The position numbers were made by a program, and so were the translations under genes. A model generated the notes under the pieces. The model did not search any database and was not told where the DNA came from. It saw only the letters and a list, made by a program, of their open reading frames with translations. This document shows positions 1 to 7,317 of a stretch of DNA of 8,970 nt, piece after piece. This stretch comes from Candidatus Kaiserbacteria bacterium. Its GTDB lineage: Bacteria > Patescibacteria > Paceibacteria > UBA9973 > UBA2100. The DNA lies in contig NVTG01000045.1 in the NCBI GenBank assembly GCA_002401495.1, positions 1 to 8,970 on the forward strand, in the 5' to 3' direction. Numbering within the stretch: the first letter of the stretch is position 1; each line of letters starts with the position of its first letter.

Positions 1-1366
1 AATTGCCCATAGTGGCATCTTTTGTCTTTAGGTTATTAGTTTTAGAGTAATAATCTACAAAAGGTGCAAAATGACTGGCGTGCGAATCCCCCCACAACAA
101 ACTATTACTGTTTTGAAGCTGTTCTACACCTAAATAACAGTGTTCGCTATCTGTAAACTCATTTGAATGACATAACTCGCGCCCTTGCTCAGGCGTTGCC
201 TTAGTCATTAATTCAACTTCAACTGCTTTATCAGAAAAACTGGAAGGAATTATTGAATGAAAAGTAACAAACCCACAAAGCAGAAGCGCTGGTAATACGT
301 ATAGCGAAAACGCGACATGACCATTTTTAGAGTATCGACCATATCTGAATGGTTTTTCGACATAAAAATAGCTGATTACGGCGAGCAGAAATGAGAAGAA
401 AATAACTAAAAGCTGAATATGCCAGTCGAAATCAATTTTTACGTACTTTAAAAAAGATACAATTGGCCAGTGCCAAAGGTATATTGAGTATGATAATAAA
501 CCTACCCATACAAACAAGCTATTACCTAATAATTTGTGAGATATACAGCGTTCATTTAACCCACTGTATATTAACAAAGCCGTAAACAAGCATACAGCAG
601 CTGCTATGTACCCAGGGAACTCCCCCTTTGAAGATAAAGTAATTGAAATTAATACAATTCCAAACAAAGAGCATAGTGCTAGAACATTTGAAACAAATTT
701 AGATGGGGTGACTAATTTACCATAGGTATTAATGATAACCGCCAGTAAAGTACCAAATAGAAACTCATGAATACGACTTGGAACTAAAAAGTAACTTAAG
801 CCTTGGTTAAAGCTAGTGAGTACTCCACTTACTACTATAGATAAAATCAAACTTATAAGCAGTATAGCTATTCTGATTGATGTATTTTTTACTTTTAACC
901 ATAAAATCAATGCAGTTGGCATAATAAGATAAAACTGCTCTTCAACTGATAGTGACCAAGTGTGAAGCAAAGGTAACTCATGAACTGATGTTGAAAAATA
1001 ACCACTGTGGTTCAATAAAAAGTAAAAGTTTGATACAAATAGCGAGGATGCTAAAGCACTCTTAAAGAAATCAAATAGCGCCAAAGGAGCGAGTACGTAA
1101 ATACTTACAAACAATGTCACTGTAAGCATAAATAAATAAGCAGGCAATAACCGTGTAGCTCTTCGGATATAAAACTTTTTAAATGAGAAACCTGAAGACT
1201 GAGCCTCCCTAAGCACAATACCAGAAATTAAAAACCCTGAGATTGTGAAAAAGATATCAACGCCTATAAAGCCAGCTTTGAAAAAGCTAAAATCCACATG
1301 AAAAAAAAGTACTAATAAAACAGCAATCGCGCGGATCCCGTCTAAATCCCTTCTATACTTATTCAC
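1..1366 (-). CDS. OafA/YrhL-type acyltransferase (AT3 membrane domain plus SGNH domain), 3' end cut by window edge
   Basis: This is an inner-membrane acyltransferase of the acyltransferase-3 family with a C-terminal periplasmic SGNH hydrolase-fold domain, the architecture of Salmonella OafA, which O-acetylates O-antigen. 455 residues are visible and the reading frame is open at the left edge. Seen in the AT3 part: an R-x10-H motif (R12, H23), IRRATRLLPA near residue 55, HTWSLSVEEQF at 135-145, YLWHWP at 296-301 and EKPFR at 337-341, with about ten hydrophobic segments between. A further hydrophobic segment near 350-370 leads to the SGNH part, where block I GDSH lies at 426-429 (S428 the presumed nucleophile). 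The closing DxxH block would lie beyond the window. I chose GTG at 1366, overlapping the end of the upstream gene by 8 nt; another GTG at 1375 is possible and a stop codon sits just upstream. By context it probably O-acylates the polysaccharide made by this locus; acetyl is the likeliest group but is not shown by sequence. Confidence 0.93.
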   Translation of the reverse strand, partial: MNKYRRDLDGIRAIAVLLVLFFHVDFSFFKAGFIGVDIFFTISGFLISGIVLREAQSSGFSFKKFYIRRATRLLPAYLFMLTVTLFVSIYVLAPLALFDFFKSALASSLFVSNFYFLLNHSGYFSTSVHELPLLHTWSLSVEEQFYLIMPTALILWLKVKNTSIRIAILLISLILSIVVSGVLTSFNQGLSYFLVPSRIHEFLFGTLLAVIINTYGKLVTPSKFVSNVLALCSLFGIVLISITLSSKGEFPGYIAAAVCLFTALLIYSGLNERCISHKLLGNSLFVWVGLLSYSIYLWHWPIVSFLKYVKIDFDWHIQLLVIFFSFLLAVISYFYVEKPFRYGRYSKNGHVAFSLYVLPALLLCGFVTFHSIIPSSFSDKAVEVELMTKATPEQGRELCHSNEFTDSEHCYLGVEQLQNSNSLLWGDSHASHFAPFVDYYSKTNNLKTKDATMGN

Positions 1367-2063
1367 AACTCTCACTTCTTCTTAAAAACAATCTAAAAAA
1401 TACAAAAGCTAACGAAATATTTAGCGCTAGATAGAATTTCAATCTATTGATTACAGACGTATCATCTTCATGCTCTTCTGAAAGCCTCTCAAATCTGTAA
1501 ACTTCTTTGCTCGAAACCAAAATATGCGACAAAATTTTATAATACTCTTTATTATTCTCTAAAAACGTTCGGACACTATGACTTTGGCTTTCTATTTCTC
1601 TAGCGTTGATTTCTGAAGCTTTATTTGAGTATTTTGCTTGCAACTCGCTAACCAAAAACAAATTAAACTGCTTCACAATACACTCAGAGTAAGGCTGAGC
1701 CCCTTGAGTAAAGCTTATATGAAAATACCCGAAACTCTTTTGCCTTCTTATCGTTACTTTTCGATTTAGGGGTAAAAGTTCATTTGGAATAGCACAATTT
1801 TTAGCTATAGTTAAAAGCACTTTTTCATCATTTAAAGCCAAAATATTAACGTAGTCTTCATCATACTTTTTATCGTCAGAAAACTTTTCTTTTAGGCCTA
1901 GCTTAAACTTCACAAACGACTGCTGGCTTTTATCAATACCTACATCACTTCTATATGCTATAAACTCGTCAGCAGGTTTACTATGAAATAATTTAGGAGT
2001 TACAAAAACGCTAACTATTATGAAGAAAATAGAAAGTACCGTAATAACGTTACTCTTTGTCAT
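1359..2063 (-). CDS. Small protein with two membrane segments, probable divergent Wzz-like (polysaccharide co-polymerase) protein
   Basis: I do not recognise this 234-residue protein as a named family. It has one membrane segment at about 6-22, a hydrophilic stretch of about 185 residues, and a second membrane segment at about 208-226 with a basic tail (FRLFLRR). This is the topology of Wzz-type co-polymerases. The second half also follows their pattern: a beta-like segment (FGYFHISFTQ, 111-120), then a helix-rich charged stretch (about 125-182), then YRFERLSEE at 189-197 shortly before the second membrane segment, where typical Wzz proteins have a Tyr/Phe-containing strand and a Pro-rich stretch. 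The Pro-rich motif is missing and the protein is shorter than usual Wzz (about 270-380 residues). It has two cysteines in the presumed periplasmic region (C90, C128). ATG at 2063 overlaps the end of the Wzz gene by 14 nt, implying coupling. The Wzz-like assignment is inference; a partner or modulator of Wzz or Wzy is also possible. Confidence 0.8.
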   Translation of the reverse strand: MTKSNVITVLSIFFIIVSVFVTPKLFHSKPADEFIAYRSDVGIDKSQQSFVKFKLGLKEKFSDDKKYDEDYVNILALNDEKVLLTIAKNCAIPNELLPLNRKVTIRRQKSFGYFHISFTQGAQPYSECIVKQFNLFLVSELQAKYSNKASEINAREIESQSHSVRTFLENNKEYYKILSHILVSSKEVYRFERLSEEHEDDTSVINRLKFYLALNISLAFVFFRLFLRRSESCE

Positions 2064-2940
2064 GGCTTCTGAAATAAACGAGTATTAAAGCTGAAATCAA
2101 AAAATACACAAATGTGAATGAGATTAGGATCAAACCTCTTTTCGGGGTCGATTTTTCCTCAGGAACAATAGGTGGGTCAATAGGCTCAAGAATATAATAT
2201 TGCCTCGACTGAGCTAGAAGTAACTTTTTCGTTTGCTCCTCAACCAGTTCATATAAAAGCCCTTTTAGGTCAATATTACTCGTTGTTGTTGCTGAATTTT
2301 CTAATAACTCAATGCTTATTTTAGCATCATTTATATTACGTTCTTTTAAAACACTATTAAGTGTTTTTTCTATTTTACTAACTAACCAATATGAAAATTG
2401 CGGAGAAACGTGAACATAAGAGATTTTAACTAGCGTGTTTTTCTCATCGAAATTAATTGTTAAGTTATCTTTTAAAACTTTGTAAACTTCAAAAGTTGTT
2501 GGTTCAGGTTCTGGCTCATCTCTAACCCAGGTATTGGTCTGAGCATCATAAATTTTTTCATTGTAGATTAATGTATTTGTTTCTTTATCCCACTCTTTAA
2601 CGGCAAATACCTTGGCTTTGATATCTTCGTTCTCGATTAAATTAAATAGAAACTTCTTAGACTTTGCTATTTCCAATGCAATTTGTAGCGAATCTCGTTT
2701 GCTTGTATTGAGATTCAATCCAGCTAAGCCTGCTAACCCGCCCAAAGAACCTGCTAACCCAGATAAACCATCTCCTTGGAGGTGCTCCGCCGGAGCATAG
2801 ATCCCTACACTTGTAAATTTATTTGGAATACTTAGTAAGATAAGAATTAAAATCAAGGTAATAAATACATAACTTGTTAGGCACAATTTTATAAAGTTTT
2901 TTCTCAAAAAAGCTAAATTAAACACTCTCATGTCTCTCAT
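2050..2940 (-). CDS. wzz: Wzz-like chain-length determinant (polysaccharide co-polymerase)
   Basis: This is an inner-membrane protein of the Wzz family, which sets the length of polymer made by Wzy. It has 296 residues: a membrane segment at about 19-38, a periplasmic domain at about 40-267, and a second membrane segment at about 269-289. The family signature before the second segment is clear: DPPIVPEEKSTPKRGLIL at 255-272. A Gly/Leu/Ala-rich loop at about 58-77 and a Trp/Tyr-rich beta-hairpin-like stretch (WDKETNTLIY at 117-126, then DAQTNTWVR at 132-140) are seen in Wzz proteins of several marine gammaproteobacteria as I know them. No cytoplasmic tyrosine-kinase domain follows, so this is a Wzz rather than a Wzc type. 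The chosen ATG at 2940 overlaps wzy by 23 nt. An in-frame ATG at 2931 is an alternative and would remove only MRD; neither has a strong ribosome binding site. The position directly after the polymerase gene fits the role. Confidence 0.9.
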   Translation of the reverse strand: MRDMRVFNLAFLRKNFIKLCLTSYVFITLILILILLSIPNKFTSVGIYAPAEHLQGDGLSGLAGSLGGLAGLAGLNLNTSKRDSLQIALEIAKSKKFLFNLIENEDIKAKVFAVKEWDKETNTLIYNEKIYDAQTNTWVRDEPEPEPTTFEVYKVLKDNLTINFDEKNTLVKISYVHVSPQFSYWLVSKIEKTLNSVLKERNINDAKISIELLENSATTTSNIDLKGLLYELVEEQTKKLLLAQSRQYYILEPIDPPIVPEEKSTPKRGLILISFTFVYFLISALILVYFRSHDKE

Positions 2941-4216
2941 TCAAATTTAATATACCTAATGCAAGAATCGCAGCTGCAACTATTGGCACTTGAGTTCCAA
3001 AAAATATATGGCCTGCAATTATTGCATGCGCTAAAAGGAACAAAAAGGCAAAAGTGGCAACGATAGAAAAACGAGCACTATGATTATCAATACAAGACTT
3101 CACTAATTTAATGAAGCAAGCTGCAATCCAACAACAATACAATAACGTGAAAACTAAACCAGTTTGACCGAATAAATCGATAAAATCTAACTCCGCATTC
3201 TTATAAAACGGCTTACCTGGCAATAAAGTCCATTTTGTTAAGTGTTCTTCAGCAATAAGTAAGTAAAACCATTGTCCAATCCCAAAAAGCTGGTCTTTCA
3301 ATGAAAAGGTCGACAACACTTCATTCACGGAAAACTCTAAATGCTCCCTTGGGCTTACACCCTCTAATAGCTCTGTAATCCGAGCAATATGAAAACCTAC
3401 TTTGTCGATGTTTTCTATTACTAAAAATGTGACAACACTTACTATCAAAATAATAAACGACACTATAAATAGTTTTGACACTTTTTGAAGGGTATTTTTT
3501 GATTTATTTAATAAAAGGTAAGCTGTTACTCCGCATATTACAACAGCACTTCCGACGAGAAGGCCGGTTCGACTAGCAATAAAAACCAGCCCCACAAATG
3601 AAATTAGAACAGAAACAGCATCTAAAATTGATAAATTATAGGATAATCTATACCAAGCGACCATTGATGATAAAATAATTGCAATACCAATATCATTACC
3701 TGCAACGAAAACACCTTTTACCCCAAATGTATAGTCACCATAGCTTTCACGGCCAATACCTAGAATAAAAAACAAAATAATACTGCCAGCTGCGATTAAG
3801 CCATACAAAGACAAAGAAACCATCAACGGTTCTATTTTTACAAACTTGATGTATTCCCAAAAAATTAAAAAGCAAAGCAAAGGAAAAAAAGTCTGTATAT
3901 AGTTGCTCAAATTCTCAGACACCCACTGGCCTTGGGTACTAAACATCCAATAAACTGATAAAACAAAATAAATACTACTTAACAACGCTAAGTATTTTGC
4001 AAACAAGCTTGATGTATTGAACAACAACAATAAACCAAACAATAGTATGACAGCCCTAATAAGCGCCGATAAGGGAAAGTTAATCCCTAACACTACATCG
4101 AATACGCCAGTTAGAATATCACCTATAAGTGGGATCACAACTATTGAAGGAAGCCCATATTTTAGAAAAAGTGGGTAATTCTTTAGCTGAGTCAAAAAGT
4201 TTTTAATCACGACCAT
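2918..4216 (-). CDS. wzy: Wzy-like polysaccharide polymerase (O-antigen ligase/polymerase superfamily)
   Basis: This is a polytopic inner-membrane protein of 432 residues with about 11-13 hydrophobic segments and one long hydrophilic loop at about 269-345, the usual plan of Wzy polymerases and WaaL ligases. Wzy joins lipid-linked repeat units on the periplasmic side. Visible features typical of the superfamily are GVFVAGNDIGIAI near 168-180, ASRTGLLVG at 214-222 (the conserved Ser-Arg of the Wzy_C region), LFGIGQW at 310-316, and AELDFIDLFGQTG at 341-353 after the long loop, followed by AGHIFFG at 401-407 near the end. The His-Asn type motif that I expect in WaaL ligases after the long loop is not evident, and the gene sits between glycosyltransferase and wzz genes, so Wzy is preferred over ligase. 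ATG at 4216 directly follows the TAA of the upstream gene, with a good ribosome binding site (AAGGG, 4 nt spacing) inside that gene's end. Confidence 0.85.
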   Translation of the reverse strand: MVVIKNFLTQLKNYPLFLKYGLPSIVVIPLIGDILTGVFDVVLGINFPLSALIRAVILLFGLLLLFNTSSLFAKYLALLSSIYFVLSVYWMFSTQGQWVSENLSNYIQTFFPLLCFLIFWEYIKFVKIEPLMVSLSLYGLIAAGSIILFFILGIGRESYGDYTFGVKGVFVAGNDIGIAIILSSMVAWYRLSYNLSILDAVSVLISFVGLVFIASRTGLLVGSAVVICGVTAYLLLNKSKNTLQKVSKLFIVSFIILIVSVVTFLVIENIDKVGFHIARITELLEGVSPREHLEFSVNEVLSTFSLKDQLFGIGQWFYLLIAEEHLTKWTLLPGKPFYKNAELDFIDLFGQTGLVFTLLYCCWIAACFIKLVKSCIDNHSARFSIVATFAFLFLLAHAIIAGHIFFGTQVPIVAAAILALGILNLNERHESV

Positions 4217-6262
4217 TTATCCCTTAAAGCAAGAGACTATATAATTTTTGGCTTTGATATTTCTTAGTATGAAAGCAGTACATACAAGAGGAAGAAGGTA
4301 AACGATCAACCCGATATTAAGTAACCTTAAAAGCAATAAACCTAATGCTAAAGCTGTTGCCATCAATACCATTAGATTTAACTTTGCAACCGTAGCTTCT
4401 TTACCTCTTAAGCTTAATGTCGTTAAGTATATAAAGCCATATTGCGAACAAATATAAATTACCATTATTGCGGCAGGAATATAGATAGCAAGGTGAGCAG
4501 GAACTGACAGCATTAACAAGTATAAAGACGCTATTATATGACTCAAAATACAACTCAACCAAATGATTTTAGTGTATGTTTTATTTATGTCCATTAATTC
4601 GTTAAAGGCTAACTTGTTTCCACCTAGAATTGGAAGCGCTTTGTTTGCCTGAGTTCTAGGAACTAACATTGCAATAGAAAAGCACGATATTGTTAAAGCA
4701 ACATAAGAAGCCATTTCTACATCTAGCACTAACTTCGCTGCATACGGAAAGCAAAATAACGCAAAAACACTCGCCGAAGTAGACACTGCAATATTAAAAA
4801 CTTTATTTATTGGAACATTACTCGAATTTTTTTGCACAGACTTTTCATTGAATATAACAAGCGTTATTAGCCCAAGAAGAGATGCAACTACATACACTAA
4901 ATAGGGGGCATCGTATTGCTCTTTAGAAAAATGACCAAGGAAAAACGGCGCAAAAAGGCAAACTACAGCTATCACACATTCAGATATAGCCAGTATAAAA
5001 AAGCCTGACTTAGCGATTCGTTGAAAGCGATACAAATAATAAAAATGCAAGATAGTAATAAGTGGAATTGTATAAGCTAAATTGGAGACAACCTCTGCGT
5101 AATACAACCCCAACAGAATAAAGAAAGAGGTAAGCAGTCCTGCTAGAGATTGCTTAACAACTGAACGAAAAGCGCCTGCGTATTCCTCTTTAAGCAAAAA
5201 GAAGCCGAAGCTCTGACTAAACATGGTATTCAATAGCATTAAAATAAAAAAATCACTACCGAACGAGGCGGTATTACTAGCACCAAGGAAAAAAATACAA
5301 GATGAGAGCAGAATGACTCTCGAGGCACCAGGGCCCCCAGTCGCTATAAGTGGGACTAGAATTTTAAAAACCCAGTTAAGAAGCGGCTGTTCTATCTTAC
5401 CTGAGTGAATGTAGTCAAGCCGATATCGAGCTAGTTTATTTAAGTTCTGAGTTAATGCGTGTCTAAACTTTAACGATAACAATCCATATTGGGTTGAGTT
5501 GAACAACTCAAACAGGGATATTTTCTCACCGGCAATTTTCTTTCTGTAAAAAGCAAAGTTCTCTCGATTGCGCTTAGACATAATTTGAGAGTGCTTTTGC
5601 TCAAAAACATCAATAGCCTTGAGTTTATTCTCAACCGATGAAATTCTCTCTAACTCTTGATCATCATTAACGATATATAGCTCTTTTCCTATTCGAAAAG
5701 CACTTCCATATTTAGCAATCAACCGAACCCAAAGATCATGATCTTGCAAAGCAGTGAGGTCAGGATCAAACCCACCTACTTCTAATAGCCTTTTTCGTTC
5801 AACCAAAATTTGGTTAGAGCATTGATTTAAATCTAGAGCATCTGAAAGGCTTATTACCTTTGTTTTAGAAAATAGTGACTTTTTATAAACCCCATAATCC
5901 CAAAAGTAACCACTACATACAAAAGCAAACTTTGGATCATATGCCTTGATTAGCTCTTCTAGCCTATTAGGGAGAAATACATCATCATCATCTAGACCTG
6001 TCACTAACTCTGTATCTAACGCTCGTATAGCTCTATTACGAGCTTTACATGCTTTTTCAGATACATCATTACGTATAAAGGAGACCCTAGGGTCCTCAAT
6101 AGAGTTTAAATATTCTGCCGTTTCATCTGTTGAGCCATCGTCAACAATAAGCAGTTTAAAATTTTGATATGTTTGATTTAAAACTGAGTCTACTGCTTTT
6201 TTTAGCAGATCTACTCTATTTTTTGTAGGTAAGTAAACTCCAACACAAACACCATTTTCCAT
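4217..6262 (-). CDS. Fusion protein: N-terminal GT2 glycosyltransferase and C-terminal 12-segment membrane domain, possibly Wzx/MOP flippase-like
   Basis: This 681-residue protein has two clear parts. Residues about 5-230 are a GT-A glycosyltransferase of family 2: VYLPTKNR at 9-16, IVDDGSTDETAEYL at 39-52, the metal-binding acidic cluster GLDDDD at 89-94, GGFDPDL at 163-169 and the catalytic-base region QDHDLW at 173-178 (D174 in the usual Asp position). A charged, helical linker at about 205-290 follows. From about 313 to 668 there are roughly 12 hydrophobic segments of membrane length, with loops such as VPRTQANKALPILGGNK (534-550). Size, segment number and the pattern near 328-345 (SNTASFGSDFFILMLL) resemble MOP-superfamily polysaccharide flippases (Wzx), though I see no invariant motif that proves it. 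Simple GT2 enzymes are about 250-350 residues, so this is about twice normal. ATG at 6262 shares one base with the upstream stop (TAATG), and AAAGGA at 6272-6277 is its ribosome binding site. GT2 is certain; the flippase-like call is inference. The alternative is an unrelated polytopic domain. Confidence 0.9.
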   Translation of the reverse strand: MENGVCVGVYLPTKNRVDLLKKAVDSVLNQTYQNFKLLIVDDGSTDETAEYLNSIEDPRVSFIRNDVSEKACKARNRAIRALDTELVTGLDDDDVFLPNRLEELIKAYDPKFAFVCSGYFWDYGVYKKSLFSKTKVISLSDALDLNQCSNQILVERKRLLEVGGFDPDLTALQDHDLWVRLIAKYGSAFRIGKELYIVNDDQELERISSVENKLKAIDVFEQKHSQIMSKRNRENFAFYRKKIAGEKISLFELFNSTQYGLLSLKFRHALTQNLNKLARYRLDYIHSGKIEQPLLNWVFKILVPLIATGGPGASRVILLSSCIFFLGASNTASFGSDFFILMLLNTMFSQSFGFFLLKEEYAGAFRSVVKQSLAGLLTSFFILLGLYYAEVVSNLAYTIPLITILHFYYLYRFQRIAKSGFFILAISECVIAVVCLFAPFFLGHFSKEQYDAPYLVYVVASLLGLITLVIFNEKSVQKNSSNVPINKVFNIAVSTSASVFALFCFPYAAKLVLDVEMASYVALTISCFSIAMLVPRTQANKALPILGGNKLAFNELMDINKTYTKIIWLSCILSHIIASLYLLMLSVPAHLAIYIPAAIMVIYICSQYGFIYLTTLSLRGKEATVAKLNLMVLMATALALGLLLLRLLNIGLIVYLLPLVCTAFILRNIKAKNYIVSCFKG
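4221..4225 (-). promoter_or_regulatory. Ribosome binding site of wzy
   Basis: AAGGG on the minus strand is formed by the last codons of the fusion gene and lies 4 nt before the wzy ATG, which follows the upstream TAA without a gap. It supports the chosen start. Confidence 0.6.
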
Positions 6263-7317
6263 TATTTAGAGTCCTTTAATTCATGCTCGTAAATACTTTT
6301 AATTTGTTCTGTTACATAGCTTAATGAATATGTTTTTGTTGAAGCAGATACAAGCTCTACTATTTCTTGGTATGAATTCTTATCTAAAGCAGACATTTTC
6401 TCTAAAACAACCTGAAGAGAGTCTCTTATAGCCGTCTCAGTTATGCCTTCTTGCTCTATCAAAAAATCATTATTAAAAATTTGCGCCTGCGACCCATCTG
6501 TTACTGTAGCAATACAAGGTACTCCACAAGAGTGTCCTTCAGTAATTGTCAATCCAAATGATTCGTTACGCGATAGAGATAGTAAGAACTTAGATTTTTG
6601 AATTATTGATGATAAATTGTTTGGACGTTGATTAGCTAGATATTCCAAGTTTGGATAAATTTTCGCAGCATTTAAGACTTCCTCTTTTAAAGGCCCTTCC
6701 CCAACAATTGCAAATCGGAGATGAGGCATCTTGCTGACTAAGTACAAAAACCGGTCCAAACCTTTATTTTTATTTAAAGTACCGATTTGTAAAAAATCAT
6801 AAACTTTATTTTCTCTTGCGTTCTCTGTAGGTAAGTTAAACACCTTATCATCATACCCAGCACATAAAACCGTTGATGAATCAACTTGTTTAAAAAAACG
6901 GCTTCTCAATTCTTCTGATGTAAAGATCCAAAAATCAACAATTTTAGATAGTCTCTTATATAAATAACTGGGTGGCGAGTAAGAATAAACATCAGTTCCA
7001 TGACATGTTACGATCACTTTAACATGTTTATTTTTTAATGACTTATACAAGAATGCAAGAATGATGGTTGGGAAATAAAAGTGAACATGTATCAAAGCGT
7101 ACTTTTCTCTTTTAATTACGATATCCCAAAGAAAGTGCAGAATAAAAACAGGATATTTGAACAACTTACAAAATAAGCTATCCGTATTCCACTTTATCTT
7201 ATAGTAATCGATATTATCATTTGCCGCTTTTAAACTCGCAACTTGATTGTCAACAAAAAGGCCTTGCATAGGAGCAGACGGTTTTGCGCTCATGTTTGAC
7301 AATACCAGAATCTTCAT
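6262..7317 (-). CDS. GT4-type (GT-B fold) glycosyltransferase
   Basis: This is a cytoplasmic or membrane-associated retaining glycosyltransferase of 351 residues, the normal size for GT4. It should transfer a sugar from a nucleotide donor to the growing lipid-linked repeat unit. In the N-terminal Rossmann half are GLFVDNQV at 19-26, HVHFYFP at 77-83 and CHGTDVYSY at 105-113. In the C-terminal half are the donor-phosphate region GTLNKNKGLDRF at 179-190, IVGEGPLKEE at 204-213 and the E-x7-E motif from E252 to E260 (NESFGLTITEGHSCGVP). The donor and linkage cannot be read from the sequence. ATG at 7317 is preferred: it shares its A with the stop of the upstream gene (TGATG), and AAGAGA lies a few bases upstream. 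A GTG one codon earlier (7320) would sit too close to that site. The product is probably the third glycosyl transfer step, inferred from gene order only. Confidence 0.93.
   Translation of the reverse strand: MKILVLSNMSAKPSAPMQGLFVDNQVASLKAANDNIDYYKIKWNTDSLFCKLFKYPVFILHFLWDIVIKREKYALIHVHFYFPTIILAFLYKSLKNKHVKVIVTCHGTDVYSYSPPSYLYKRLSKIVDFWIFTSEELRSRFFKQVDSSTVLCAGYDDKVFNLPTENARENKVYDFLQIGTLNKNKGLDRFLYLVSKMPHLRFAIVGEGPLKEEVLNAAKIYPNLEYLANQRPNNLSSIIQKSKFLLSLSRNESFGLTITEGHSCGVPCIATVTDGSQAQIFNNDFLIEQEGITETAIRDSLQVVLEKMSALDKNSYQEIVELVSASTKTYSLSYVTEQIKSIYEHELKDSK
6272..6277 (-). promoter_or_regulatory. Ribosome binding site of the GT2 fusion gene
   Basis: AAAGGA on the minus strand lies inside the last codons of the GT4 gene, 9 nt before the ATG at 6262 that overlaps the GT4 stop codon. 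It supports that start and a re-initiation type of coupling. Confidence 0.6.

Noticed and set aside
1299..1310. Homopolymer run of A (T on the coding strand) in the acyltransferase gene, a possible slippage site
   Set aside because: The frame is intact and the run encodes the expected Leu-Phe-Phe-His of the R-x10-H motif. Phase variation is conceivable but one sequence gives no support.
2783..2797. Perfect 7-bp inverted repeat around one base, next to a second small inverted repeat (CTCCTTGGAG), resembling a hairpin
   Set aside because: It lies inside wzz codons with no spare loop and no T-run on the transcribed strand. It is best explained by GC-rich Ala-Pro-Ala-Glu codons, not a terminator or operator.
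2612..2800. Short plus-strand open frame of 62 codons opposite wzz
   Set aside because: It is antisense to a well-supported gene, has a low-complexity Pro/Lys-rich product mirroring the Gly-rich loop codons, and shows no family resemblance.
5223..5408. Plus-strand open frame of 61 codons opposite the GT2 fusion gene
   Set aside because: It is antisense to a strong membrane-protein frame, has no recognisable product and lacks operon support.
5946..6167. Plus-strand open frame opposite the GT2 catalytic domain
   Set aside because: Its Ser-rich product is the mirror of Asp/Glu-rich codons in the real gene; no family is recognised.
4217..6262. The GT2 fusion as an artefact of a lost stop codon between two genes
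   Set aside because: The frame is open for over 2 kb, and the linker has ordinary charged helical composition. I see no ribosome binding site plus start near residue 290 suggesting a former gene border, but a check in related strains would settle it.
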